This document shows positions 12,101 through 25,700 of a DNA stretch of 64,000 bases, piece by piece. The notes under the pieces are model-generated. The model was not told the DNA's origin and searched no databases. It saw nothing but the letters and a program-made list of their open reading frames with translations. A program made the translations under genes and the position numbers. Each line of letters opens with the position of its first letter. Positions within the stretch are counted from its first letter, which is position 1. The DNA is taken from positions 4,726,888-4,790,887 of the forward strand of contig CP053172.1 in NCBI GenBank assembly GCA_014607495.2, written 5' to 3'. The stretch comes from Carposina sasakii. Lineage: Eukaryota; Arthropoda; Insecta; Lepidoptera; Carposinidae.

Positions 12101-13741
12101 CAATAATTTTAAGCATTTTATTTTGCAGTTTATGTCGATTTGTGAAATATATATCTAAAATTATGATATAATAACATTTTGTTTTATTTTAAAGTCCAAC
12201 CATAAAACATTAAACGTTTTTAAAAAGGATTTTTGTAGGTGCTTGACTGTACATAGTTGCCTCACAATTTTATGGTGGGCGAGCTGACGACAGAAATATT
12301 ATTGAAATTGGAAAGGTGCCAAGTCGCCCGATCGGGCGAGTTTTTGTCGGGCAAGATGACGAATAAGTCTAAAAATTTATTAGATCAGAGACATGTTTTG
12401 CCAAAAAAAAATCTTCTTTTTTATTGTACACACATAAATAAGACATTATAACAATCTCAGTATACAGGGGAAGTCACAAACACCCAATATGAAATTAATT
12501 GATATTTCTCACCGTTTTCATGCAGGAACATGGTGGCCTGATGCAATTCGGCCGCATCACGGAACATTCGATAGTTCTTCTGCTGCATATACTGTGTAAC
12601 CTGCGAATAATATATGTTATGAAATAGATATAAATGTTCTGTACTGATGCGGGGTTTCACTAGAAACATAGAGGAATAAGATGTAGACATACAGGATGTA
12701 AAAAGACAACGTTGTCATTTTAATACCTCGTATTCTTTGTAACGTAACGATCATTTTTTTTTTATGGAACCAACCCTGGGAAACTATTTTTTTTTTAAAT
12801 CTCTTTTTATTGCAAGCAATGTATTCGAATGACAAATGTACCTAAAACAAACTAACATTTTTAAATATTAATATGGTGTCTTTAAAAAAAAATGTTTGTT
12901 AACTGTTTCCAGATGGATTTATTTTACAAAAAGGCTGATATTAATGTAAGTTAGGACCTCAATATCTTGGAAACCCGTGGTTTCCCAGGGGTGCTTCCAT
13001 AGAAAAAAATGATCGTGATGTTACAAAGAATACGAGGTATTAAAAGAACAAAGTTGTCTTTTTACACCCAGTAGAGTGCTAATGTCATACTAACAGTTTC
13101 GATGCACCATTAGACATTTCGGTGCCTCACAATTCCACTCCTTGACACTTAGATTACTTTACTATACGTTACAATACATTAGTAATGTAGTACATTACTA
13201 TACATTACACTAATAGAATCAAAGTGGAATTGCGCGTAAAAGAACTTTTGTTCTGCAGCTATTTTAAATATTGTGTTTATAAATATGGTTACAAAGCAAA
13301 AGTGGCTGTAAATGATGCAGGTGGATATGTGATGTTGTAATTTTCAATTCACTTTACATTTGAATAATGGACTTGCCCACTTAACTTTGAAGGCTTATTA
13401 CTACCTCATTTGGACACTTAATCAAATTGTAATTTTACAGATAGGTGTATGAATTTAATGATTTATTCTGATAAGCATAAAATGTCATTAAAATTCAACC
13501 ATAGTAAACATCCCTATTCACATACAAAACCTAACAATCCAACGTGGTTCCATACATCACAAAATCTGTCTACATCTGTCTCGCTCACACCCACTAAATC
13601 TGCATATACCCATCTCCCTCACCAGTCGTGTAAACTCGGCGTGTCGTAAAACGGGCTCGTGTTGTGCCAGTGACGTCACGCACTCCTCTAGAGCGAGATA
13701 GGTAGCCGGGATGCGCTGCTCTAACAACGGCTCTTTGCTGC
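6108..13741 (-). CDS. Lrrk: Lrrk exons: COR dimerisation domain
   Basis: Exons 13623-13741, 12513-12600, 10856-10978, 9151-9332, 8129-8231 and 6108-6274, about residues 1213-1473. The first starts IPATYLALEECVTSLA and the fourth holds LLNKFELALCWDSRVLVVP, both typical of COR. The last has the conserved RRLLLSYLPRGLWARL block. The small exon 8129-8231 was found because it supplies the one-base phase shift needed between its neighbours. The next exons (rest of COR, kinase) were not found between 1 and 6107. Confidence 0.88.
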
Positions 13742-16700
13742 CTGGAATACGGTTGATATTTCAATAGTACATTTATCCACGTAAATTAAATTATTAATTG
13801 AATTTACAAACTTAATAGGGTCGATTCCGGCAGTCACACTTAAACCTAAACCTAATCTTAGTCAGGTCTATCTCTCTCCGTCCTTAACATAAATGGCTGA
13901 GAGAGAAAAGGACAGCACGCGTATGATGAATTTGGTGAGAGCGAGATGTCTCACTTTTAAACGTCAAATCCACAGAGTTAAGTAATAACTAGACAAGGCA
14001 AGTGTTTCTACTTGGTGTGTAAAAAAGGGATCGCAAACCACTTCTATCAGCCATAATTCCTTCAGTCCTGGCTCGAGAACGAATGTCTATTCTAATTCTT
14101 AAGTCTATTTTTTCCATGCAAAGTACATACACTTAGTTTATCTATATAGTTATTAATAGCTCTGTTAATTTGATGTTTAAAAGTAAGACATCTCGCTCTC
14201 ACCAAATTCATCATACCGGTGCAGGTAGGACTAATTTTACGTTTAGGTTCAAGTGTGACTGCCGTAATAAATATAGACCGTAATATCTAATCTAGACTTA
14301 GATGAAATTATTATTAGATTAAGTGACAGCGCTCAAAATATGGCACCACAAGTAAAAGCTCAAATGTATGGCTCGGCGTCTATTGTCACAATTTAATTGA
14401 TTTTGATTTCGTCGAGCCTTATGGTAATTATTACGAACACGATAACACGAGAAATTTATATATTAGGTGTATAGTTTTTTTTTACAATTAGCTAGGCAAA
14501 CATTTGACCGCTATCGTGCCTGATGTTCAGAGGTCGGAATTAGGTAGAGTCATTTATGTACTTGCATCGAAATGTTGATATTAATGTGGACCTTCCCAGG
14601 ATTTCTAATGGACAATCCCGTGTGGCCAACAATATTACAAATAAATAATAATAAAACCCTCAGAGATAGACAAATAAAACAAAGATAATTAACATGAAAT
14701 TTCTGTTTTTTAAAATTAATACCGGAATTTGAGGCATATCCACTTTATTCTTTCGCTGTATGACATCAGTGCAAGTACATAAATGACTCTACCTATTTCC
14801 GACCTCTGCTGATGTTAAGCAAGATGCAGCCTAGGGTGGTACATGTTTGCCTAGAAAGTGCCTATTCACTCTAGCTTTGAAGAGACCAATGTTGTAGTGC
14901 TCGGGAAATACATCGGCAGGAAGTGCATTCCACTCCTTAGCCGTTCGCATTACAAACGAGTTAGCATAACGTTTGGTGCGGATGGGTGAGATATCAACAA
15001 CATAAGGGTGACACGCTAGTCTGCGTCTAGTAACAAGATGCTGAAAAGTTCATATGATTTCTTGTTACTTACCTGGCAGTTTAACGCTGAACGCCACAGT
15101 ATAGATGATATCAGCCAACAACCGGATGTTATGTCGTGTACTGCAAGATACCTGAGGAAATAAATAAATATATTAAGATCTCAGAGGTATATGTCGTGGG
15201 TACTAAACCAACAACAACAACGGTATGTGAATACATCGTCATTTCAGCCCTGGGAAGTCCACTGCTGGACATAGGCTTCCCCCAACAACCTCCATACCGA
15301 CCGGTCGGAAGCAGCCTGCATCCGACCGACGCCCGCGACCTTGTCCAGGTCGTCCGTCCACCTCGCGGGTGTCCTTCCCACGCTACGTTTGCCGATACGT
15401 GGTATCCACTCTAGAACTTTCCGACTCCATCGTCCATCAGTTCTTCGAGCTATGTGACCTGCCCATTGCCACTTCAGCTTGCTGGACCGTTGAGCTATGT
15501 CGGTGATCTTTGTGCGTCTAAATATAAATACATAGATATCCATGACTCGGAAACAAACATCGATAGTCTTCATATTAATAAAGCTGGCACGGAATGCAGA
15601 AGTCGTGGGTTCGATTCCCACCCGGGCGAGGAATTTTTTCCATTTCTTTATTAATAATTTTACATCATATTAATGCTTTACATGAGGGTTATGTTTCCCG
15701 ATTTTCGATTGTTTACGTTTTCCTTCAGGCGCAGATGGGTAAATTAATACCTATACGCACCTCAACGGAGTCCAGTACCCGTGGCAGTCCTAGTTTGTCA
15801 GCATCCGGAGCTCCCATGAACGAGGATCTGATGACGCGCTGTAACGCTTCCGGGGACTCACTTTCTGGTAACGTACTCTGTCACACACATACATACATAC
15901 ATATATGTTACTATCTATTATCTTAAAGGCAGATTTTTCCAAACGTCAGATAGCCTATCAGGTGAATAAAGATTGTTTAGGGATTTGGGTGCTGGGCCTC
16001 TGCGTTTTCTCTTCTTTCTTCTTCCGCGCGGAATTTATCGTAGGGTTTAGGTTCACAGTTCACTATAGTCCAGTTTTAGGGTAAGGGCACTCTGATTGGG
16101 TAGGTCATATCAGTTTGTCACACACGAAAATTCACTTGCCGAGACGCGAGGTCGGTACCGCGGTGGTTGGACAACAACTACTAGCTTGGCAGGGCGAAAG
16201 CACACGGGACCCGCGTCCGGCGACGAAGAAAAGAGCGGGCAATTCAAATAGGGAGATACAAAATTATAGTTTTCAACAAAGATGATGTTCTCTCTATCAT
16301 CATCAAGTTTGAGAGAAAGACAGCATCACCTTTATTCTTCTGATAAGCTATCTGACTTTTGCAAAAATCGTCCCTAAATGCAATGAATTAATATGCTCTA
16401 TTGAGTGAATTTACAGAAATGGCTTTTTATATATATAATGTTACTTTAAGGTGCTTTATAAGTTTCTATCGGCCAATTTCAATATCGGTCATAGTTTTTA
16501 CGTTAGCGAATTGGCTTGTTCAGTTGCAATGACAATATACTGTAAGGGTGATAAATGAACATATAAATAACCCTTTCCTTATTCCTTAGTAATATTATAA
16601 ATCGTATGTAAGCTTGCAGGGTTGGTGAAAAGGGAAGCGCTTCCCGCCCCACCGGGCCACTAGTTATTATTTGGTCCGTGTCTTATACATGGTGTTACAA

Positions 16701-19700
16701 AAAGGGTATGTTAAGCGAAAAACGATGTAAATAGCCCACCATAGAGAACCTATTTCCAAAATTTCAGACACAAATTCACATTTTTATTTTTCCAGATAGT
16801 ATGAACAATTCCGAAACAACTCAGGAATGTCCATACAATCTTGAAAAATAAAAATGTGATTTAGAGTCTCAAATTTTGGAAATAGGATTTCTATAGTGGG
16901 CTATTTACATAACTTTTCGCTTAACATACCCTCTCTGTTACACCCTGTATATATATTTAAATTGTTGTGACAAATTTCGATATCGCGTTCTAGGATTTGT
17001 ATAGGATTTACACTGTTAAATTCCGTCTGCATCCGATAGATGGCTCCGCTACAAGTTTGTTACATGTTCACACTTTATTTACATAATCAATCTTCTTTTA
17101 TAGGTAGTCGAAAGTACATACGTAGGAAGACATGGGCTATATTCTGTAGTCCAAGGCTAAATTAACATATCTATAGAAAGTTAAAAATAAAGAACTGAGG
17201 AAAAATCATCGATTCAATGACTTACATTGGGCACTTGATCATAATGAGTGGCAACCATGATCACAGGCGAACCCGGCGCGCGAGCTTGTATAGATCTGTA
17301 AATACGATAACGTTATAAAATTACTGCCATGGGGGGTATTTGTCCATAGTCACCACGCTGGGCCGGCGGGTTGGTGACCGCAGTTTGTATTTTGGACTAT
17401 GTTGTCAACACGGGAGGCGCTGCTGCCCACCTCCCGGAAACCCTTAATCGCCTCGTACGATATCCACGGGCAGACATGGGGTGGCACGAATTCTACTCTG
17501 CCAGCACCACGCGGCCAATTTTATGTTATATCTTATGATATATATATGTTATATCTAGTTAAATTAGCCTTGCCTGCCCGTGGGTATCGTACGAGGCGAT
17601 TAAGGGTTTCCGGGAGGTGGGCAGCAGCGCCTCCCGTACTGACAACATAGTCCGAAAATCACACTGCGGTCACCAACCCGCCTGCCCAGCGTGGTGACTA
17701 TGGACAAAACCCTCTGTGGCAGTAGCCTTGTGACGTGTCCTGGGGGACACCTACGTCCAGCAGTGGACTGCAATAGGCTGAAGACGACGAAGTTGATTTC
17801 GTTTAAGATAATGTAATAAATGCGCACCGTAACCAGTTAAGTGCCTCAGCCAAGCCGCGTCGTCCGTCAGTCACCTTCCACAAGACCAGATACAGTGACC
17901 GACGACTCAGGAAGTATTGGTGTGTCGCATAGTACCTGCGGTTAGTAGATATAGCACATTTACGACAACGCAAAATATAACTTTGTTATTCATACAGACT
18001 ATATGAAACACAAAGTTATTTTTGGTGCTGTGATTTGGATAGGTGCTGTTTTTGACATATGTGGGTACATTAGGGGCCGTCCATTAATCACGTAAGGCTA
18101 GAAAGAGGGGGGGGGTTTGATAAAAATCATGAAATGTCACATTGGGGAGGGAATGTAGTAAGATATCATGTGTATTAATTTTTTCACTGTTTTTCAAACG
18201 CGCGATTTTTAAATCGAAAAGCGGCGTGTAGTGTGACCTTGGGCAACGAACGAAGTACCTTCTTATGCGCCGCCGACGGCTCCCCGGTTCGACATGCCAA
18301 TCATCAGTTATTCTGTTGTTTTCGCACCGAATTATAATATTCTAAAAAAAAAATTGTAGATACTAAAAATACACGTGATGTTGAGTGGGGGGTGGAGGGT
18401 AGACTTAAACCTCACCATGTATCACCAAGGGGGAGGAGGGGTTAAAAAATGCTTTAAAAAAGATTACGTGATTAATGGACGGCCCCTTATCTAGCCTACC
18501 AAACCGTATAGTCAGATAGCCTGTCTGATTGATAAACTTAATGATGGCATTCTCTAAAACTTCATCAAGATCAAATCATAAACCTTATCATTTAAATAGG
18601 CTATACAGGGTATTTATTCGTTGCCACCCTTAACGAAGGGTACGTATACATCAAATAAAGTGAGTTTATGCCAAAAAAATCTGGGAAACGATGTAATTTT
18701 TGTTTTTAAATTTATAGTGTCTAGTGTTTATGCTAATTTTTTCATAGACAGATATTATTTATTTCTCGTGAAAAAATCTTGCGACTATGTGCAGAAAAAC
18801 GCAGTCTATTTACTCAACTTTGGACCCTAACATCTTGGGAACCAGACACTTCCCAGGTATGCTTCCATGGAGAAAAATGATCGTGATGATGAGGAGATTC
18901 CGTAGTTTTCGGGAACGTATAACCATTAGAAACATCGGCCCTTACATTCTATGTATTTACTACACGTACACCCTGTATAATATATCTGTATAATTACCCT
19001 CCACAAAAAAATATCGGACTCTAATATAAAGAGTAAATACTCACTCCCTCTGGCCACCAAAGTCCCACGTCCTAAAAGTGACCGGCCCACGCGTGGACCT
19101 GTTCTTCTCGTAGCACCACGCGCCGATGTCAACGCCCACTGTGGACAAGTTGCGGCGGGACGACTTGTTGCCCATCCTTTTTGCCCAATGCTGGGAATGG
19201 AAAGGATTGATATAGGCATGTGGGGCATTGTTGGGGGTGGTGAAAAGGGAAGCGTTTCCGGCCCCACCGGGCCATTAGGTGTAGTTTGGCCCTTGTATAT
19301 TTTATTCGCCGGAAAGCTATCCGGAAAGTGATTTATTATACAAATAAATTAAAATGTCTTGCATTTCTTTCGCACTATACAGAAGTTTATTAAGTCAGAG
19401 TGAGAGAGAACTACTTTTACTTACATCAGTGGGCTTTCTTCGATGATGGATGCCGGACTCTTGTCTCAAACATTCTAGTAAACTTGTTTTTCCTATACCC
19501 TGAAAATAAATAACACTGGATTAAGCATTTCAACTATCCTAACCTATCGTAACCATGTGAAAGTTTGGGTAATTTTAATTTTATTTATTTTTCATTTCTG
19601 TTCTGACATAGTAAGTATTTATTATAATTTTATTTATACACTTCTTTGACACGGGCACTTCAACTCCTTAACAAAGTTAACGACCGAATAGATATATTTA

Positions 19701-22700
19701 TATGCTCTCTGAGTGAATTTACAGAAACGGCTTTATTTATTTTAAGTTATGAATAATTTTATTTATATTATTAATTTTGTATTGTTGCTATAAGTTAATT
19801 TAAGATGTTTATGGTTTTCACATTATCGCATTGGCTTGATCAGCTGTAATGATAATGTTTAATATGGGTGAATAAATAAATAAATAAATAAATATATTCA
19901 TATTCTTTATTGTGCACAGAACAAAAAACACACAAGATACAATATTTTATAAGATAATGTACAAAGGCGAGCTTATCTCTAACAGAGATTTCTTCCAGCC
20001 AACCATTTAATATAAAGTTATTAGCGAAGAAAAAGGAAATCATACGTGCACAACTAAATAATAATAAAAAAACAATGTACTTGACATAAACAAACAATCA
20101 AATAAATGCATACATTATAACTAAATAAATACATATATACATACATACATACATATTTTATAAAAAAGAACAGAAGGTAAAAACTACACATCATCATTGA
20201 ACAGAAAGGTAAGTGACCTCTTAACTTGTCCTTGAAGGTGCCAATAGATTGCGAGTCTCTTATAGTATGAGGTAGGGAATTCCAGAGCATAATGGCATAA
20301 ACCGTAAATTAATAGCCATATGCTCCAGAGTTATGGCGGGGAGTTTTGAGCAACGAAGCAGTAAGCAGTAATTTTATCATAAAATTATTAATAAAGAAAA
20401 TGAAAAAAATTCTTCACCCGAGTGGGACTCGAACCCACGACCTCTCGTACCCGTGCAGAGCTCTCACCAACTGACCTACCGGGTCAATTACTCGGATGAC
20501 GAATTTTACCATCTCTTTTACATTACGTTTTTAGCAACGTTATTTTTTCATCCCGATAGCTATACATTAGACAAATTTCGGTAAACAAAGCTGAATAATT
20601 TTATTAATTAAATTAATTTTATTTTATTATTAGTATAATTTTATCCCTTAAATTAATACTATTTTACTATTAATATTATTTGTAATGTGAATGATATGTA
20701 ATCTTAGATGAATGTATTGTTTTTCTTATCCACATCTCTGATAGTGCTACCAACAAATGATATTCAAAAGTAACCAGGTTAGCTGGTAGAGAATGCCTTG
20801 CAGGGCATTAAGCTCGCCCTTGTACATGTGTTATTTGCTGTAGTGTAATAAAGAATTTTATCTATCTATTCCAACTGATATTATAAATGAAAAAGTACGT
20901 TTGTTTGTTTTCCACGAACTCACAAACACAATTTTTTTACAGGGTGTAACAAAAAGGGTATGTTAAGCGAAAAGCTACGTAAATAGCCCACTGTAGAGAA
21001 CCTGTCCACAAAATTTGAGACTCGAAATCACATGTTTATTTTTCCCGATAGTATGGAGAATTTTTAAATATCTCAGGAATTTTCATACAATCTTGAAAAA
21101 TAAACATGTGATTTCGAGTCTCAAATTTTGTGGACAGCTTCTCTACAGTGGGCTATTTACGTAGCTTTTCGCTTAACACACCCTTTTTGTTACACCCTGT
21201 ATAAGTTTGTACTTTCATAGAGTACAAATTGCTCGCTTTTGACGTTTACAAAAACTGCATCGACGGCCACTATTGTTACCCATGAAAAAAAGTATTTGGA
21301 GTGTCAAAACTCATAGTAAGTATGTGGTAAGTTCAATGGCCATTGTGCCCGACACAATTGTGGCCATTAACAAAAATTGAATTGAATTGAATTGAAGTTC
21401 AATGGCGGACGGTCCCATTTTTTTTTTTACTTTGTTTCAGTTCATTTATTCATCTGAGGTATTTTACCTCTTTTTTGACGTATACACTTTCTTAGCAATA
21501 TACACAATCACACTTAGCAAGGCGGAAACAGATGCACTGGCGGACTAACAGGGGGGCGGTGGGGGCGGTCCGCCCCGGGCCCCACAACTGAGGGGCCTCG
21601 GATTGGCATATTTAAAAAAAAAATTCCTTGTCTACTCAGACAATGTTATTTTAAAATACTCGTAATCTGCTGTAATTAAACCATTCTTCCGATCATTTAC
21701 CATAATAAGTAAACGGTGTAGGTACCTAATTCATCTAAGTTCATAAGATTCATAACCAGAGGTCGGAATTAGGTAGTCATTTATGTACTTGCATCGAAAT
21801 GTTGATATTAATGTGGACCTTCCCAGGATTTCTAATGGACAATCCCGTGTGGCCAACAATATTACAAATAAATAATAATAAAACCCTCAGAGATAGACAA
21901 ATAAAACAAAGATAATTAACATAAAATGTTTATTAGTTTGTAATTTGAGGCATATCCACTTTATTCTTTCGCTGTATGAAATCAGTGCAAGTACATAAAT
22001 GACTCTACCTAATTCCGACCTCTGTTCATAACGCATTCATAGGGCCTGTTTTAACACTTACTGATAAGTGCCCGATATAATTATCTGACAGATATCTCTA
22101 TTGACATCTCCCTCTTGTTAGTACGAACCGAAAGAGACGGCATCACACATATCTGGCGGATAAGATATCCGGAAGATATCTGCATTTGTTTAATTTAGTA
22201 AATCTGGAGGGCGGGCGCCAGGGGGCCCTAAAATTAAAGACCGACCCGGGCCTCAAAAAGTCTTAGTCCGCCAGTGAACAGATGTAAATGAATGAACGAA
22301 TGAACGACATATAGTGCGATACACCGTATAGTTCCGCTGGCTGATGGCGCTGGTTAATACGTGCATGACCACATTTTCTGTGTGTCGCTGCATACAAAAA
22401 AGTTAGATCCAAAACCGAACATAGGAATTATTATTCTATGAAACAGAGTCGAGTTATGTCCTTCTTTTAGTAAATGAATGAGGGATTCAGTGGGAAAAGC
22501 TGGAAGGGAGCGGGTGTTATTTTCTTGTGAAAATCAAAATTTATTTGTAAATGGCTTGCATGTGTCCGTAAAGTGATATTTTCTGGTAGATAAGTTATAT
22601 TTTGTTTACTTATTATGTGAATCTAGTGCGTGTGCATGGTTTTATATGCAGGTAAGCTGAGTAAAACTTTAGTCGGAATACTATCTCTTCATTGGCCCAT

Positions 22701-25700
22701 GTAAGTTGTTTCTGCAATTATTTTTGATCTTTACTAATTTTACATCCATTCTTGAGGATTTTCTCGACGTTTCCGTTCATCATCATCATTATCATCCATC
22801 ATAAATTCAGAAATCATTTACTAAAGACAATGGCTGTATGAGCTTAGTTCCCCTTGTCTTTCCTTCGGGATAAACTAAACAAAAAAAAAGTAAATGAATG
22901 AATGACATACCTCCTGTCCAACGAACATAAGCCTCATTCTCGTGTATGGTTTGGCTTCCTGAAGAACTGACTTCAAATATCCAATTATGTCCATGCTTTT
23001 GTACCTGAAACGCAAGTTTAGCTGATGAATAGTTTAAAGATTTTAAAGATAATAAATAAATAAATAATATAAATGAATAAATAAAGTGTGTATAGAACAC
23101 CAGATTTAAGGTATTAGTACATTTTTTTTTTCATTTATTTATCTTTTAAAATGGTTATACAAAAAACTTAGTTTCAATAGCACTCTGTGAAACCAACGAC
23201 GTTTGTGTGATAGTGCTACACAGTTCACATCGTTATCCCTTTACACATCTAGATTATATCTACTTAATTATTACTTATTAGTAATTACTTGAGGATATAA
23301 CTTTTTTTTCTTTGTAAACTAATAACTTTATATGCATTATCCAGTGTCATTGGTGTCATGGGTAGAAGCTAGGGAAATAGTTATATACTGAATTGCATAT
23401 ATAATTACATTCATCTATGCTACTCCAGGAGTGAAGAAAAACATATAATACTACAGCTGCTTCACTTCCCGGGCATGACAAATGCTTCCTTGAGGTCTCT
23501 CTGTATTTAAGACCACCAGCATCCGTATGATGAATTTGGTGAGAGCGAGGTGTTTCACTTTTAAACGTAAAACTCACAGAGCTATTAATAACTAGATAAA
23601 CTAAGTGTATGTACTTTGCATGTAAAAATACACTTAAGAATTAGAATAGACACTTGTTCTCAAGCCATGACTGAGTGAATTAGGGCTGATAGAAGTGGTT
23701 CGCAATCCCTTTTTACACACCAAGTAGAAACACTTGCCTTGTCTAGTTATTACTTAGCTCTGTGAATTTTACGTTTAAAAGTGAGACATCTCGCTCTCAC
23801 CAAATTCATCATACGCGTGCAGGTTAGCGGCGTGTAGCATTTACCTTATTATATTCAGGTAGATCTAAAACTATAAATAATAAGAAAATAAAAAAAAAAT
23901 TATCAACCGAGTGAGATTTGAACTCACGACCTCTCGCATTCCGAGCATCGCTCTAACCAACTGAGCTATCGGGTCACTTAACTCGGATGACGAATTTGAC
24001 CATCTCTTTTAAATTACATATTGGCAACGTTATTTTTTCATCCCGATAGCTATACACTAGACAAATCTCGGTAAACAAAGCTGAATCCCTCAGCACAATG
24101 TTTAATGATGAAACGATCAACCATATCCTAGCGGATTATATTATGGAGAAGTTTCTAAAACTATCTGTACCATCTAAGTTATATATATATATATATATAT
24201 ATATAGTTCGCTAGATAAAGTAACCATATGACAATAGTTACCGCCCGGACTGCATCATGGAGCGCAGCGGTTCCTGCAGGGAACACCCCACCGCGCTCAG
24301 GTTCCACAAGCGAGATAACAACCCCATCTGCGGGGGGAGATCCGATATCTCTGCGAGAGTTTAAATTAAATGTTTTTATTTACATATTGCTCTTCTATGC
24401 TGTTCTGGGAGTGAAAACATACATACATACATATTTATCCCTTACGGGGTAGGCAGAGCACCAAGTGAAAACAAAAACGTATAAATACTACAGCTGCTTC
24501 TTTTCCCGGGCATACTGTACAAGTCAGTAGAGGGACAAGAGGGTCTTGGTGTTTTGTAGGCGATGGGCTGACCACCTGTCACTACTAACCGAACTTGTAC
24601 ATCTTAACTATACCCTCAAAATTGGTCAGAAGTGGCACCATGTGGTTCTATCGGCCCTTGGTGCTCTGCCTACCCCATAAGGGATAAATTCGTGATTAGT
24701 TGTATGTATGTTATTTACATATCTCGTCAGCCTACTGCTGGACGTAGGCCTCCCCCAGAGTACGTCACATATCTCGATCTCTTGTTTTCACCATCCAGTC
24801 ACTACCAGCCGTCCTCTTTAAGTCATCGGTCCATCTGGCCGGAGGGCGTCCCACGCTACGTTTGTCGAACCGAAACATCACATTAGAAACCTCTAAACTT
24901 TATCATATTTGTATACTATATCACACATGGATTATACATATAAACCTCCCTCTTGAATCACTGTATTTATGTAAAAAAAACCACATCAAAATCCGTTGCG
25001 TAGTTTTCATTATGTAAGCATAAACCTATACAGGGTGTTTTTTGGTCGTCAACGTTCCCGAAAACTACGGAATCTCCTCATCATCACGATTATTTATCTC
25101 CATGGAAGCATACTTGGGAAGTGTCTGCTTTCCAAAATATTAGGTTCCAAAGTTGAGTAAATAGACTGCGTTTTTCTGCATAAATGCACATTGACGCGCG
25201 TAGCAAGATTTTTTCACGAGAAATAATTAATATCTCTCTATGAAAAAACCAGCATAAACACTGGAAACCATAAATTTCGCCCGATCAAGTAATAAAAAAA
25301 AAATCTAAATATGTACATCGTTTCCCAGCATCTTTTTTGGCATATACTTACTTTATTTGATGTATAGAGTACGTACCCTTCGTGTTGCGGCCGGCTCCCG
25401 TTTCAGCGGGTCCGGCCGGGGAAAGGATCCCCGGGGTGACGAACGCGGTGGGCCCGGGGCGTAACTCCCAAACCCGCGCTGGTCGCGTCCGCCTCGCGCA
25501 CCCTTCACCCGTGTGCGCAGCTCAGATATCAGCCGCGGCGTCGCGTACTAAATACGCGCCGGTCACCCTATTGTATGTTGTTGTCAAACCCCTGTATGTT
25601 GTTGTCGTACGCGGGAGTGAGAGAGACAAAACACACTTTTCTTCCAAACTGCGGGCAAGAGGTCAGTCTTCAGGCAGTCTTCAGTGGCTTCTCTTGTTCC

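Noticed and set aside
18926..19267. 113-codon minus ORF (ATSRPAATCPQW...)
   Set aside because: Alternative frame of ROC exon 19045-19190; the real frame gives STVGVDIGAW and DFGGQRE.
22807..23100. 97-codon minus ORF reading VQKHGHNWIFEV
   Set aside because: Wrong frame of the Lrrk ROC exon; the frame YKSMDIIGYLK...GQE joins both neighbours in phase and completes the P-loop.
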